Assembly (NCBI RefSeq): GCF_026966905.1
Contig: NZ_JAPUBN010000001.1
Coordinates: 1 to 64,000 of the forward strand
Source of the DNA: Marinomonas phaeophyticola
Lineage (GTDB): Bacteria; Pseudomonadota; Gammaproteobacteria; Pseudomonadales; Marinomonadaceae
Length of the DNA stretch: 64,000 nt
Reading direction: 5' to 3'
Shown here one piece after another: positions 30,995-41,096 of the stretch. The notes below the pieces were generated by a model. The model did no database searches and was not told where the DNA came from. It saw only the letters and a program-made list of their open reading frames with translations. Numbering within the stretch: position 1 is the first letter of the stretch; the number at the start of each line of letters is the position of its first letter. Both the position numbers and the translations under genes were made by a program.

Positions 30995-32002
30995 ATGAGT
31001 AAAGAGATTGTTTTAACCGGAATTACGACCACTGGAACGCCTCATTTAGGAAATTATGTTGGTGCCATTCGTCCAGCAATAGAAGCGAGTCGAGTAGACA
31101 GTAATGAAACTTATTTTTTTCTGGCAGACTTCCATGCATTGATCAAATGCCATGATCCTGCTCGTGTGCAACAATCTCGTTTAGAAATTGCAGCTACTTG
31201 GCTTGCTTGTGGTTTAGATCCTGAAATTGCCACTTTTTACCGTCAATCAGACATTCCTGAGATTGCTGAATTAAATTGGTTACTGACCTGTGTGACAGGT
31301 AAAGGTTTGATGAATCGTGCACATGCTTATAAAGCGGCAGTAGATGAAAACCTTTCAGCCAATCAAGATGCTGACTTCGGGGTGACAATGGGACTCTTTT
31401 GTTATCCTGTATTAATGTCAGCAGATATTTTAGCCTTTAATGCTAAAAAGGTGCCAGTTGGCCGTGATCAGATTCAACATATTGAAATGGCACGTGATAT
31501 CGCAGGGCGTTTTAATCATATCTTTGGCGAGCATTTTGTTTTACCAGAAGCGGTTGTAGGGGAAGATACGGCGTTATTAAAAGGTTTAGATGGCCGAAAA
31601 ATGAGCAAAAGCTACAACAACACGATTCCTCTTTTTGAAGGTGAGAAAAAACTTAAAAAAGCCATCAATAAAATTGTGACAAATCTATTAGAACCTGGTG
31701 ATCCAAAAGATCCTGAAGATTCAACTGTGTTTGAAATTTATCAAGCATTTGCAACTCCCGAACAAACCGCTGAAATGAGACAGAAGTTTGCGGATGGTAT
31801 TGCTTGGGGACAGGCAAAGAAAGAGTTATTTGAACTGGTCAATGGCGAATTAGCGGAAGCCAGAGAGAAATATAACGAATTAATGGCAAATCCTGCCAAG
31901 GTCGAAGAGATTCTGCAAGCTGGAGCATTAAAAGCTCGTACGCGTGCGCAAAGCTTGCTAAAAGAGCTAAGAGAATCTGTAGGCTTAGTCAATTTTAAAT
32001 AA
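30995..32002 (+). CDS. trpS: TrpS, tryptophanyl-tRNA synthetase
   Basis: A 335-aa class I aminoacyl-tRNA synthetase. The HIGH-equivalent is [10 protein letters not shown] (residues 14-23) and the KMSKS loop is present in full ([13 protein letters not shown], about 200-212). The motif [15 protein letters not shown], which lines the tryptophan/ATP site, is also present. It starts 130 bp after recD and is followed after 13 bp by the Tim44-like gene, so the two may be cotranscribed. Confidence 0.96.
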   Translation: MSKEIVLTGITTTGTPHLGNYVGAIRPAIEASRVDSNETYFFLADFHALIKCHDPARVQQSRLEIAATWLACGLDPEIATFYRQSDIPEIAELNWLLTCVTGKGLMNRAHAYKAAVDENLSANQDADFGVTMGLFCYPVLMSADILAFNAKKVPVGRDQIQHIEMARDIAGRFNHIFGEHFVLPEAVVGEDTALLKGLDGRKMSKSYNNTIPLFEGEKKLKKAINKIVTNLLEPGDPKDPEDSTVFEIYQAFATPEQTAEMRQKFADGIAWGQAKKELFELVNGELAEAREKYNELMANPAKVEEILQAGALKARTRAQSLLKELRESVGLVNFK

Positions 32003-32015
32003 CTGGAGAATAAAA

Positions 32016-32885
32016 ATGAAATCAAGTGTATATGCGTTAATTGTGGCTTTCGTATTAGCCCTAGGTGTAGGTGGCTACAGTGCTGATGTTGAAGCGAAGA
32101 AATTTGGTGGTGGTAAGAGTTTTGGTAAGAGTTTTTCAACACCAAAACAAACTGCGGCACCTACTTCTGCAAGTAGTTCAACTGGTGCGGCAGCAGCTGG
32201 AACGAAAAAAGGCGGCTTCTTAGGCGGTCTTGGTGGCGGCTTGTTAGGTGGTTTGTTAGTTGGAGGTTTGTTTGCTTCTTTGTTTGCTGGTGGCGCCTTT
32301 GACGGTTTTGCCTTTGGCGATATCTTATTGTTCGCGTTGGTTGGTTTCTTAGTTTATAAGTTCTTTATTGCGCCAAAGCGTCGTGCAGCACAGGCGGCAG
32401 CAGGTGGGGCTCCTGATCAAATGTTCCGTAATATGGGGCAAAATGAAGCAACTGGAAACTCTAGTATAAATACCGGTGGTTTTGGTGGACAATCAGCGAC
32501 CCCAGCGATGCAATTCCCTCCAGGCTTTAATGCGGAAGCTTTTGTTGCTGAAGCAACGAATCACTACAAAGCACTGCAAGTCGCATGGGATGATAATAAT
32601 TTTGATGAAATTCAGGATTACGTATCTCCTGAGCTTTATAATTTACTAAAAGAAGAGCGTAATAAACTGGGTGCAGATAAAGCAAAAACAGAAGTGGTTT
32701 CTGTTATAGCTAACCTGGTTCGCGGTGAGTATATTGGTTCTACTGCTTCCATTTCTCTGGAATTCTCTGGTTGGGTGAAAGAAGGCGATAATACTTCTGA
32801 TACGAAAGAGCTTTGGCATTTGGAAAAAAGTATGACAGAAGCGAATGCAAACTGGATGATTGTTGGTATTGAACAGCTTAACTAA
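32016..32885 (+). CDS. Tim44-like domain membrane protein
   Basis: A 289-aa protein. An N-terminal signal or anchor segment (residues 5-24) is followed by a low-complexity linker rich in Lys, Gly, Ser and Thr. A very glycine-rich hydrophobic stretch (GGFLGGLGGGLLGGLLVGG, residues 66-84) and a second membrane segment near 100-118 come next. The C-terminal 130 residues (AFVAEATNHYKALQVAWDDN onward) form a Tim44-like/NTF2-fold domain, named after the mitochondrial import protein. Bacterial relatives are membrane-associated and mostly uncharacterised; some have been linked to membrane protein insertion. A good ribosome site (ctggagaa) precedes the ATG. Confidence 0.82.
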   Translation: MKSSVYALIVAFVLALGVGGYSADVEAKKFGGGKSFGKSFSTPKQTAAPTSASSSTGAAAAGTKKGGFLGGLGGGLLGGLLVGGLFASLFAGGAFDGFAFGDILLFALVGFLVYKFFIAPKRRAAQAAAGGAPDQMFRNMGQNEATGNSSINTGGFGGQSATPAMQFPPGFNAEAFVAEATNHYKALQVAWDDNNFDEIQDYVSPELYNLLKEERNKLGADKAKTEVVSVIANLVRGEYIGSTASISLEFSGWVKEGDNTSDTKELWHLEKSMTEANANWMIVGIEQLN

Positions 32886-33001
32886 TCGTTATTTAAAAAA
32901 ATAAGGTAAATTCGTTGATTCTTCGCTAGACTAGACTTAATAGCTGGTTCAATTAGTTAGCGAATTTACTCATTTAAACAGAATTAAAACGGATGTAAGC
33001 C

Positions 33002-33508
33002 ATGTCTGAGATTGCGACAATTAAAGATTCCAACAAAACCGTGGTAGAAAATAAGAAAGGTGAGCTGTTACAGTATCTAACCTTTACTTTAATCGATGAA
33101 ACCTACGGTATTAATGTAATGCAAATCAAAGAAGTTTTGCGCTACAGTGAAATAGCACCGGTACCGGGGGCACCATCCTACGTATACGGTATTGTTAATC
33201 TTCGTGGGAACGTTGTCACAGTTGTTGATACGCGTGTCCGTTTTAGTCTGCCTGAATGTACGATTACTGATAACACTCGAATCATTATCATTGAGCATGA
33301 AGGGGAGCAAGTCGGTCTTTTAGTTGATGCCGTTCAAGAAGTGTTTTACCTATATCAAGGTGAAATTGAGCAAAGCCCTAGTGTTGGTAATGATGAAGCC
33401 TTAATGTTTATCCAAGGTGTATATCAAAAAGACGAAGAGCTTGTTATTTTACTTGAATTGAACCGTATGTTTGAAAGAAATGATGCGCTTGGTATTGCAG
33501 CAATGTAA
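33002..33508 (+). CDS. cheW: CheW chemotaxis coupling protein
   Basis: A 168-aa CheW-domain protein linking methyl-accepting receptors to CheA. Residues 20-160 show the fold: LTFTLIDETYGINVMQIKEV, then PVPGAPSYVYGIVNLRGNV and VVDTRVRF, and EQVGLLVDAVQEV. It stands alone, without other chemotaxis genes nearby, as is common for the main CheW in marine gammaproteobacteria. A strong bidirectional terminator follows. Confidence 0.93.
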   Translation: MSEIATIKDSNKTVVENKKGELLQYLTFTLIDETYGINVMQIKEVLRYSEIAPVPGAPSYVYGIVNLRGNVVTVVDTRVRFSLPECTITDNTRIIIIEHEGEQVGLLVDAVQEVFYLYQGEIEQSPSVGNDEALMFIQGVYQKDEELVILLELNRMFERNDALGIAAM

Positions 33509-33540
33509 TAGGATGTTGAATTTTCTTTGATAGAAGCAAA

Positions 33541-33571
33541 AAAAATCAGTTATAGTTAACTGATTTTTTTG
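33541..33571. terminator. Bidirectional terminator between cheW and gsk
   Basis: aaaaatcagtta pairs perfectly with taactgattttt over 12 bp with a 4-nt loop, with A and T runs on both flanks. It serves the convergent cheW (plus) and gsk (minus) genes. Confidence 0.88.
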
Positions 33572-33592
33572 TTTTTTTATATGCAATGAAAA

Positions 33593-34889
33593 TTATCTGT
33601 CCCAATAGCTCTCTTCAAGACTGTCTTCTTTTTCCGGTAACCCTTTCGATAGTCGTGGTGCATTTTGCGCTAAAATCTCATAACTTACTCTATTTGAATA
33701 TTTACAAATTTGGGCAAAAGATGAGTAGGCTAGATAATCAGTTTTATGTTTACTGGATTGAGGGACGAGGTCTTTGTGAAAGTTATTGGCGGCAATATCG
33801 TGCAGTAAAGCAGACAGTGCGCCATCACCTGCGCCATTGGTATTTTTGATTTTCTCTGGCCCCCCCATATAAGGGTTAATATGAGAAAACACTTTAATTG
33901 GTTTTTTACAGGCTCCCTTAGAAAGGGGGCGGCTAAATTCAAATCTATTAAAGTCAGGCAATTGCTCTGATTTTATTGGATTTGTGGTTTCTCTTTTAGC
34001 TCATCGTCAGTGTAGCCACACAAATATAGACCACTCGGTCCAGCCGTAAGTAAGACCATATCAACAAACTCTAAGGCAGAGTCGGCGGCTAATAATGGAT
34101 CTGAATGGCCTGTTAATGCTTCCGCCTCAAGTTCATTCATCGCAAGAATATCAACATATTTATTAATAATATCCATTAGTTGCTGACGATTCTCATCAAC
34201 TAAATGTTTAGTACCAAGAGACATTACAACAGGGATATGGTGCTGCTTAGCGTATTCCAATGACAGTGTTAATGCTTTTTGAATGGGTTTGCCGTGATGT
34301 CTAATCGGATAGGCGCAGGTAACAAATGCGGATGCTCCGGCGATGATGTCTTCTGGAATATGATCTTCATTTAATTCATCCATATCTCCTGGGGCAATGG
34401 CAAAGGTTCGCTCTCCATCAGGCGTGATTAGAGTGATTCCACGACCAATATCCCCTGCGACGCCTTGTAAGTGGTTCATGTCTACTTTGCTGCTAGTGTG
34501 GCAAATGTAGTGGTAGGCGGGGAGCCAAGTTTTATGTTGGATGACATGACGCCTAATAAAACCGACTTATCATCAGCTAAAACAGAATAGTTATGTAAGG
34601 TGTTGCCAATAGTCCCTCCTGCGAAGTGGTCAGAAATACGACCTTTATCCACTAATTCTTGATAAATTGTTGTCGCAGTTTGATGATCAACTAAGTTTGA
34701 TAGGCCTTTAGTGATATTATGATGTTGTAAAAAATCATCACTAACACTTGCAACTACGTCAACAATGGTTTCGTCCAAACCCACTATATAGGTGTCTTTA
34801 TCTGGTCGGACCTCTGAAGATGGTAGAATGGGCTTCGTTTGGGAAACGGGGAAGTAGTGTTTAATCTTTCTGCGACCAGGAAATTTCAT
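33593..34889 (-). pseudogene. gsk: Gsk, inosine/guanosine kinase, broken by two frameshifts
   Basis: Three frames on the minus strand join into one PfkB/ribokinase-type nucleoside kinase: 34889-34482 (MKFPGRRKIKHYFPV, FAGGTIGNTLHNYSVLADD), 34479-33973 (MNHLQGVAGDIGRGITLI, ILAMNELEAEALTG) and 33961-33593 (NTNGAGDGALSALLHDI with the catalytic Asp, ending DSLEESYWDR). These match E. coli Gsk end to end, including both termini. The first break is at G4 34519-34522 (plus strand): one more base gives GSPAYHYICHTSSKVDMNHL. The second is at T4 33994-33997: one more gives DELKRETTNPIKSEQLPDF. With both repaired the protein is 432 aa (E. coli 434). The enzyme phosphorylates inosine and guanosine in purine salvage. 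Two breaks in an otherwise conserved gene suggest sequencing error. Confidence 0.92.
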
Positions 34890-34979
34890 TGATTGATGGA
34901 GCTCATAAAAAATAGAATGAAGTATTTTACCAAACTATTGATTATTACTCACAGTTAGATTTTATAAAAAGTGAAATTT

Positions 34980-35726
34980 ATGAACGAAACAGAGCTTGAT
35001 AGGTACAGTCGACAGATATTATTAGCAAATTTTGACTATATGGGTCAACAACGCTTATTAGATGCACGAATTTTAATGGTTGGAGTTGGGGGACTAGGAA
35101 ACATTGCGGCGTCTTATTTAACCGCTGCTGGTATAGGGCACCTTACCTTAGTTGATGACGACTTTGTGGAAAGTAGTAACTTACAAAGACAGGTGTTGTT
35201 TAAAGAGTCTAATATAGGCCAAAAAAAAGTTGATGCCGCCAAAATGCAATTATCCTCTCTTAACTCTTCAACCCAGATCGATGTCATTGATGCGCGTCTA
35301 TCCGGGCAAGAGCTAGTGAAGCAGATTCAACAAGCGGATTTAGTGATGGATTGCACTGATAACTTTGTCATTAGACAGCAAATTAATCAAGCATGTCATG
35401 CTTACAAAACCCCTTTAGTGAGTGCGGCCGCGATACGTTGGGAAGGACAAATCGTGAGCTTTCTTTTCGATCAAGCAATGGCTCCTTGTTATCAGTGTTT
35501 ATACCCGAATCTTTCTGATAACGCTTTAAATTGCAGTCAATCAGGCATCATTAGTCCTGTTGTTGGCAGTATTGGTGTATTGCAGTCTCTAGAGGCACTT
35601 AAAATAATCAGTCAATGTGGGGTAGTTACTCATGGGGTATTGAAGTTATTTGATGGCTTTAACGGCCAATGGAGAGAGCTAACGTTAACCGCTGATCCTG
35701 ACTGTAAAGTCTGCCACCCACATTGA
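34980..35726 (+). CDS. moeB: MoeB/ThiF/HesA family adenylyltransferase
   Basis: A 248-aa E1-like enzyme that adenylates the C terminus of a sulfur-carrier protein (MoaD or ThiS). The ATP-binding stretch ARILMVGVGGLGNIAASYL (about residues 29-47) is present, as is the family DRYSRQILL start, and the zinc-binding cysteines are CYQCLYP and CKVCHPH. Length and the C-terminal CxxC pair fit MoeB or ThiF equally; no moa or thi genes are adjacent, so the pathway (molybdopterin or thiamine) is open. A GTG at 34971 is in frame, but the ATG at 34980 gives the conserved N terminus. Confidence 0.87.
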   Translation: MNETELDRYSRQILLANFDYMGQQRLLDARILMVGVGGLGNIAASYLTAAGIGHLTLVDDDFVESSNLQRQVLFKESNIGQKKVDAAKMQLSSLNSSTQIDVIDARLSGQELVKQIQQADLVMDCTDNFVIRQQINQACHAYKTPLVSAAAIRWEGQIVSFLFDQAMAPCYQCLYPNLSDNALNCSQSGIISPVVGSIGVLQSLEALKIISQCGVVTHGVLKLFDGFNGQWRELTLTADPDCKVCHPH

Positions 35727-35863
35727 TTCTTTATAGTTAGCCCCTATCTACTTGATAGAAATAATTCGTCCTGTTTTTGTTGGGTTTTTGATACAATACG
35801 CGCCAATACTATCACCAGTAAGGTGTATTTGCTGGTCTGTTTACTATTTTAGGAGTGATATAA

Positions 35864-36817
<954 letters not shown>

Positions 36818-36824
36818 TAAAACG

Positions 36825-36903
36825 ACTATCTTTGAGTCTTATTATTTAAGACTCAAAGATAGTTATAGTTATAAAAAAACCACGCAATTCGCGTGGTTTT
36901 TTT
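36825..36903. terminator. Two tandem hairpins between trxB and ppa
   Basis: The first hairpin is a perfect 16-bp stem (36825-36840 against 36848-36863) with a 7-nt loop. The second (36873-36903) has accacgc / gcgtggt with a 5-nt loop between an A7 run and a T7 run, making it an intrinsic terminator in both directions for convergent trxB and ppa. The first lacks a T run and could protect the trxB mRNA 3' end. Confidence 0.9.
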
Positions 36904-36922
36904 ATAACCAATAAGATATTTC

Positions 36923-37453
36923 TTATTTAGCGTTGTAGGCTTCAATGCCTTCGATGATGATCGCTTTTGCCGCCGCCGCATCAGCCCAACCTTCCACTTT
37001 AACCCACTTATTTTTTTCAAGTGTTTTATAGTTTTCAAAGAAGTGCTCAATTTGGTTGCGTAATAATTCAGGAACATCATTAACGTCTTGAATGTCAGAA
37101 TAAATTGTCGTCAATTTATCGTGAGGAACCGCCAGCAATTTTGCATCAGTACCCGCTTCATCGGTCATATTCAATACAGCAACAGGACGGCAACGAATAA
37201 CCGAGCCTGGTACAATTGGATGCGGTGTGACAACTAATACATCAACAGCATCACCATCATCTGCAAGAGTATTGTTAATGTAGCCATAGTTTGCAGGGTA
37301 AAACATAGGCGCGGCCATGAAACGGTCTACTAAAAGTGCGTCCATGTCTTTATCAATTTCATACTTTACAGGTGAACTCTGTGCAGGGATTTCAATAGTA
37401 ACGTAGATGTCGTTTGGCACGTCTTTACCAGCCGGAATGTTTGAATAGCTCAT
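36923..37453 (-). CDS. ppa: Ppa, inorganic pyrophosphatase
   Basis: A 176-aa family I pyrophosphatase. The signature with metal-binding aspartates is [11 protein letters not shown] (residues 65-75), preceded by FYPANYGYI and followed by a Lys-Trp-containing C terminus ([13 protein letters not shown]). It hydrolyses PPi to phosphate, pulling biosynthetic reactions forward. Size matches E. coli Ppa (176 aa). Confidence 0.96.
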   Translation of the reverse strand: MSYSNIPAGKDVPNDIYVTIEIPAQSSPVKYEIDKDMDALLVDRFMAAPMFYPANYGYINNTLADDGDAVDVLVVTPHPIVPGSVIRCRPVAVLNMTDEAGTDAKLLAVPHDKLTTIYSDIQDVNDVPELLRNQIEHFFENYKTLEKNKWVKVEGWADAAAAKAIIIEGIEAYNAK

Positions 37454-37663
37454 TATTTAGTCTTCCCATAGGGTTAAAATTTAACGCATTATAAAAGCTC
37501 ATCGCGGCTGATGCTAGGTAGTTAGGATTATAGTTTGGGATTATTATGCATTTTTTCACCTAAAAGAAGCTAAAAAAATGAAGAGAAACGACTTAACTTA
37601 TTGCTTTCTTTCCAGATTTAGCTAGTCTTAGTCTATGATCAAAATTTAGTCGTGAGGATTGAG

Positions 37664-37969
37664 ATGACAAAATCAGAGTTGATCGAACTGCTTATTGACC
37701 AACAATCTCACCTTCCTGTGAAGGATGTAGAGTTAGCGGTTAAAGCAATACTGGAACATATGTCTGAGTCTTTGGCAGATGGCGAACGAATTGAAATACG
37801 TGGTTTTGGTAGTTTTTCATTACATTACCGTGCTCCGAGAATCGGTCGTAATCCTAAGACGGGTGAATCTGTTGAATTAGATGCGAAATATGTTCCTCAC
37901 TTTAAACCAGGTAAAGAGTTAAGAGAGTTAGTGAACGATCCAGATGCCGATTTATCTGAACTAAACTAA
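37664..37969 (+). CDS. ihfB: IhfB, integration host factor beta subunit
   Basis: A 101-aa HU/IHF-type DNA-bending protein. The N terminus [20 protein letters not shown] and the arm region [20 protein letters not shown] are IHF beta; the arm carries the DNA-intercalating proline. A TTG 12 nt upstream is in frame, but the ATG follows a gaggat ribosome site. In E. coli ihfB follows rpsA; here rpsA is absent and ppa is divergent. Downstream lapA-lapB-pyrF order is kept. Confidence 0.95.
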   Translation: MTKSELIELLIDQQSHLPVKDVELAVKAILEHMSESLADGERIEIRGFGSFSLHYRAPRIGRNPKTGESVELDAKYVPHFKPGKELRELVNDPDADLSELN

Positions 37970-38042
37970 ATTTACCTTTTACCTCGAATTTTTACGCTGA
38001 TCGCGGCATAATGACCTCATTAAACTTGTGGTGGGTCTTTTC

Positions 38043-38366
38043 ATGTTAAAGTGGTTATACCGTATTATTGGTGCACTCATTCTTTTTACTTTATTAGTAA
38101 TTGGTGTGTTTTTTGCTGTTCGTAATCCTCAGTTAATCAGTCTGGATTTTGTTATTTGGCAATCTCCTGAATTTAGTATTGCTTTGCACGTCATTCTAGC
38201 TTTTGGTATTGGCGTTATCTTAGCCTTAGTGGCGAGTTCAGCAATAATGATAAAATCTGAACGGAAAGTTCGTCTATTAACAAAACGCCTTGCTAAAAAT
38301 CAAGCTGAACTTGCTTCTATTCGTAAAGACTCTATTGCTAAAGAGCTTGACGTGAGCGAGGAGTAA
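38043..38366 (+). CDS. lapA: LapA, lipopolysaccharide assembly protein A-like (DUF1049)
   Basis: A 107-aa inner-membrane protein with two hydrophobic segments (about residues 5-25 and 43-66) joined by VRNPQLISLDFVIWQ, then a charged coiled-coil tail (LLTKRLAKNQAELASIRKD). The NPQ...DF pattern and the position between ihfB and lapB identify LapA (YciS), which works with LapB to tune LPS synthesis through LpxC turnover. A GTG at 38028 is in frame; ATG 38043 gives the family N terminus. Confidence 0.88.
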   Translation: MLKWLYRIIGALILFTLLVIGVFFAVRNPQLISLDFVIWQSPEFSIALHVILAFGIGVILALVASSAIMIKSERKVRLLTKRLAKNQAELASIRKDSIAKELDVSEE

Positions 38367-38371
38367 ATGGA

Positions 38372-39544
38372 TTGATTGATGTAGGTTTATTTGTTGTTCT
38401 TTTTGTTGCGTTAGCTTGCGGTTGGTTATTAGGTAAGCGCAAACCAAGAGAAACAAAAAAAGTTACTGACAAGGGAATTCCAAAAGATTACTTCAGAGGC
38501 CTCAATCATTTATTGAATGACCAGCATTCTGAAGCTATTGATGCTTTTGTTGATTCCTTACATGTCAATTCTGAGACGTTTGAAATACACCTTACGATAG
38601 GTAACCTATTTCGTAAAAAAGGTGAAATTCAAAAAGCAATTAACGTTCATCAGAATCTTCTCTCTCGTCCCGAAATCAGTCCAAAAGAAATGCGCTTGGT
38701 GCAACTTGAGCTAGCCAGTGACTTTATGTCGGCTGGATTGCTTGATCGTGCTGAACGCTTGTTACTTAATATTGCAGGGACAAACTCTGAATTTCAACCG
38801 ATGATTTTGACATTATTAGTTGACTTATATGAGTTTGAACAGAGCTGGGATAAAGCCATTAAAATTGGTACTCAGTTAAATCTAATTCAAAGCAATGAAA
38901 AAATAGCTAAGCGCTTAGCTCATTACCATTGTGAAATTGCTCAATCCATGATGGACAAAGAACAATATCAGGAAGCTTATAAGTATTACACTTCAGCCTT
39001 AGATGTGGATGAAAAATGCGTCCGAGCGAGTATTGGAGCTGCAGACATTCTTATTGAACAGGGCCGTTTTAAAGAAGCGATCAAAGAGTTAAAACAAGTC
39101 GCTATTCAAGATAAAGAGTTTGTCCCGGTTATTTTACCTCAATTGAAAGAATGCTATGACAAATCATGGCGTATGGGGGGATATTTAAAGTTTCTAATTG
39201 AGCAAAACAAACAAAGCCCCTCCGCTTCGTTAATGATGGCCATTGCACAGCATTATTATCATGAAGATCCTCAGTATGCAGAGACTTTTTTAGTTGAACA
39301 ATTACGTTTACATCCAACGATAAAAGGTTTTAAAGAGTTGATTAAAATGCAACTCGATGAATCGCAAGGAAAGAATAGCGATCATCTACACGTTATTTTT
39401 GAGTTAATAGAACATCTAGAACAAGTTAAACATAAATTTTTATGCCGCCAATGTGGCTTTTCAGGTCATCAATTACATTGGCAATGCCCAAGTTGTAAAA
39501 ATTGGGGCACAGTAAAGCCAATTCATGGCTTAGAAGGCGAATGA
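38372..39544 (+). CDS. lapB: LapB (YciM), lipopolysaccharide assembly protein B
   Basis: A 390-aa protein with an N-terminal membrane anchor (VGLFVVLFVALACGWLLG, residues 4-21), followed by a chain of tetratricopeptide repeats (for example DYFRGLNHLLNDQHSEAIDA and EAYKYYTSALDVDEKCVRAS). A C-terminal rubredoxin-type metal site follows (CRQCGF ... CPSCKNWG, about residues 357-377). This is the LapB layout; it acts as adaptor in FtsH-mediated LpxC degradation. The start appears to be TTG at 38372, nine bases after a gaggag ribosome site inside the lapA end; no in-frame ATG lies nearby upstream. Confidence 0.92.
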   Translation: MIDVGLFVVLFVALACGWLLGKRKPRETKKVTDKGIPKDYFRGLNHLLNDQHSEAIDAFVDSLHVNSETFEIHLTIGNLFRKKGEIQKAINVHQNLLSRPEISPKEMRLVQLELASDFMSAGLLDRAERLLLNIAGTNSEFQPMILTLLVDLYEFEQSWDKAIKIGTQLNLIQSNEKIAKRLAHYHCEIAQSMMDKEQYQEAYKYYTSALDVDEKCVRASIGAADILIEQGRFKEAIKELKQVAIQDKEFVPVILPQLKECYDKSWRMGGYLKFLIEQNKQSPSASLMMAIAQHYYHEDPQYAETFLVEQLRLHPTIKGFKELIKMQLDESQGKNSDHLHVIFELIEHLEQVKHKFLCRQCGFSGHQLHWQCPSCKNWGTVKPIHGLEGE

Positions 39545-39602
39545 CCAAGTTGTTTATCTATTAAGATAAACGAGATTTATTTATCAATTCAGAGGAAGCA
39601 TA

Positions 39603-40310
39603 ATGTCCTGCCAGTCTCCCATTGTGGTTGCATTAGATTACCCGATATTAGAAGATGCAATGAACATGGCACAACGCCTAGATCCATCTCAGTGCCGAGT
39701 AAAAGTTGGAAAAGAGTTATTTACTCGTGTTGGCCCTGCCATTTTAGATGACCTGCATAAATTAGGTTTTGATATTTTTCTTGATTTAAAATTTCACGAT
39801 ATTCCTAATACAGTAGCCAATGCGGTAGCTGTTGCTGCTCGTGCTGGTGTTTGGATGGTGAATGTTCATGCTTCTGGTGGACGTAAAATGATGGAAGCGT
39901 CGGCTAATACGCTACAATCTATTCAGGGGGCAAATACTCTACTTATTGCGGTGACAGTTCTGACAAGTATGGACCAACAAGATCTAGCCGAGATTGGTAT
40001 TGATTTGTCTCCACAAGAACATGTCCAACGATTAGCTCGTTTAGCGAAGTCCTCAGGCATGGATGGGGTGGTATGTTCTGCTCAGGAATCGTCAGTGTTG
40101 TCACACGAGTTGGGCAAAGATTTTTGTTTAGTTACACCGGGCATTCGTCCTACAGGAAGTGATCAAGGCGATCAAAAACGCATAATGACACCAACGGAAG
40201 CGATACAAGCGGGAAGTCATTATTTAGTGATGGGAAGGCCTATAACACAAGCGGCGGACCCCATTGCCATTTTACGTCAAGTAAATACAGATCTAGGTGT
40301 TGTTATTTAA
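39603..40310 (+). CDS. pyrF: PyrF, orotidine 5'-phosphate decarboxylase
   Basis: A 235-aa TIM-barrel enzyme of UMP synthesis. The catalytic Asp-Lys-Asp tetrad region is DIFLDLKFHDIPNTV (about residues 58-72), the N-terminal strand is IVVALDYP, and the C-terminal phosphate-binding part is LVTPGIRPTG ... GSHYLVMGRPIT. It follows lapB by 58 bp, as in E. coli. Confidence 0.96.
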   Translation: MSCQSPIVVALDYPILEDAMNMAQRLDPSQCRVKVGKELFTRVGPAILDDLHKLGFDIFLDLKFHDIPNTVANAVAVAARAGVWMVNVHASGGRKMMEASANTLQSIQGANTLLIAVTVLTSMDQQDLAEIGIDLSPQEHVQRLARLAKSSGMDGVVCSAQESSVLSHELGKDFCLVTPGIRPTGSDQGDQKRIMTPTEAIQAGSHYLVMGRPITQAADPIAILRQVNTDLGVVI

Positions 40311-40325
40311 ATTTGTACTTTTGAA

Positions 40326-40372
40326 ATGAATCATAGGACTTGTTTCTACTAAACTTTTTTCCTATGATTCAT
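40326..40372. repeat. 13-bp perfect inverted repeat downstream of pyrF
   Basis: atgaatcatagga at 40326-40338 pairs perfectly with tcctatgattcat at 40360-40372 over a 21-nt loop that ends in a T run. The hairpin lacks a T tail after the stem. It may stabilise or attenuate the pyrF mRNA end; its function is unknown. Confidence 0.6.
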
Positions 40373-40471
40373 ATACAGCTTACATGGAGTAGGCTGTTTA
40401 CCGTATTTTTACTTTTCTCTTTGTGATTAATAAAAATAGGTAATTTACTATAGATTAAAAGGAGTTTATCG

Positions 40472-40822
40472 ATGAATATCGGAATGAAACCATCCACTTT
40501 TTTCTTTTCTACCGTAAAGCTGTTAACTTTCTGGTGTGTGTTAATCCCTTCATTTTTTGTCAATGCCTATGCTGTTTCTCCGTTGAATATTAATACAGCA
40601 AGCGTCAAACAATTATCAGCAGTAATGTCTGGTGTTGGAGATGCGAAAGCAAAGGCAATTATTGCTTTTAGAGATCAAAATGGTCCCTTTGAATCCATAG
40701 ACGATCTAACGAAAGTAAAGGGAATTGGTAGTGCTTTAATAAATAGAAATAGGGAATTTATCTCTGTTAAAGACTCTGAAGTACACCCTAAGAACGACAT
40801 ACAGGAGGCAGGTACCGAGTAG
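40472..40822 (+). CDS. ComEA-like helix-hairpin-helix DNA-binding protein
   Basis: A 116-aa protein with an N-terminal signal or anchor (residues 12-34, ending near NAYA) and a single ComEA-type domain. Its tandem helix-hairpin-helix motifs are LNINTASVKQLSAVMSGVGDA and FESIDDLTKVKGIGSALINR. Secreted proteins of this type bind DNA in the periplasm during natural transformation, though many are housekeeping paralogues of unknown role. It is a single gene about 160 bp after pyrF. Confidence 0.88.
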   Translation: MNIGMKPSTFFFSTVKLLTFWCVLIPSFFVNAYAVSPLNINTASVKQLSAVMSGVGDAKAKAIIAFRDQNGPFESIDDLTKVKGIGSALINRNREFISVKDSEVHPKNDIQEAGTE

Positions 40823-41017
40823 TTTTTTGACACTAGACTCAAAAATCAGTGCTGGTTATTCTGTTTACTCAGTCAAAAGGTAACCAGTGCTGAGACTTTA
40901 TTCATAACTTCCCTGTCTTCAATGTGTTTAGGAGGTATTCATCAATAGCAGACAATGCCACTTTATACTTGATGCGAAGCTGGAATAAGTCGTTTCTTGA
41001 GATGTAATAGGCTGTGT

Positions 41018-41037
41018 TACTGTTTAAAAAGACAGTA
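41018..41037 (+). promoter_or_regulatory. LexA (SOS) box upstream of uvrB
   Basis: TACTGTTTAAAAAGACAGTA contains CTGT-N8-ACAG, the gammaproteobacterial LexA consensus, extended by matching TA on both sides. It lies 60 bp before the uvrB start, so SOS control of uvrB is inferred. Confidence 0.85.
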
Positions 41038-41096
41038 TTTCAATAAAGTTTTTGTTAAGCTTCATTTATCGTCAAAATTACTTATAGGAAGCTATT

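Noticed and set aside
33586-33849. Plus-strand open frame opposite gsk
   Set aside because: It is a shadow of the conserved gsk 3' end on the minus strand and has no recognisable protein features.
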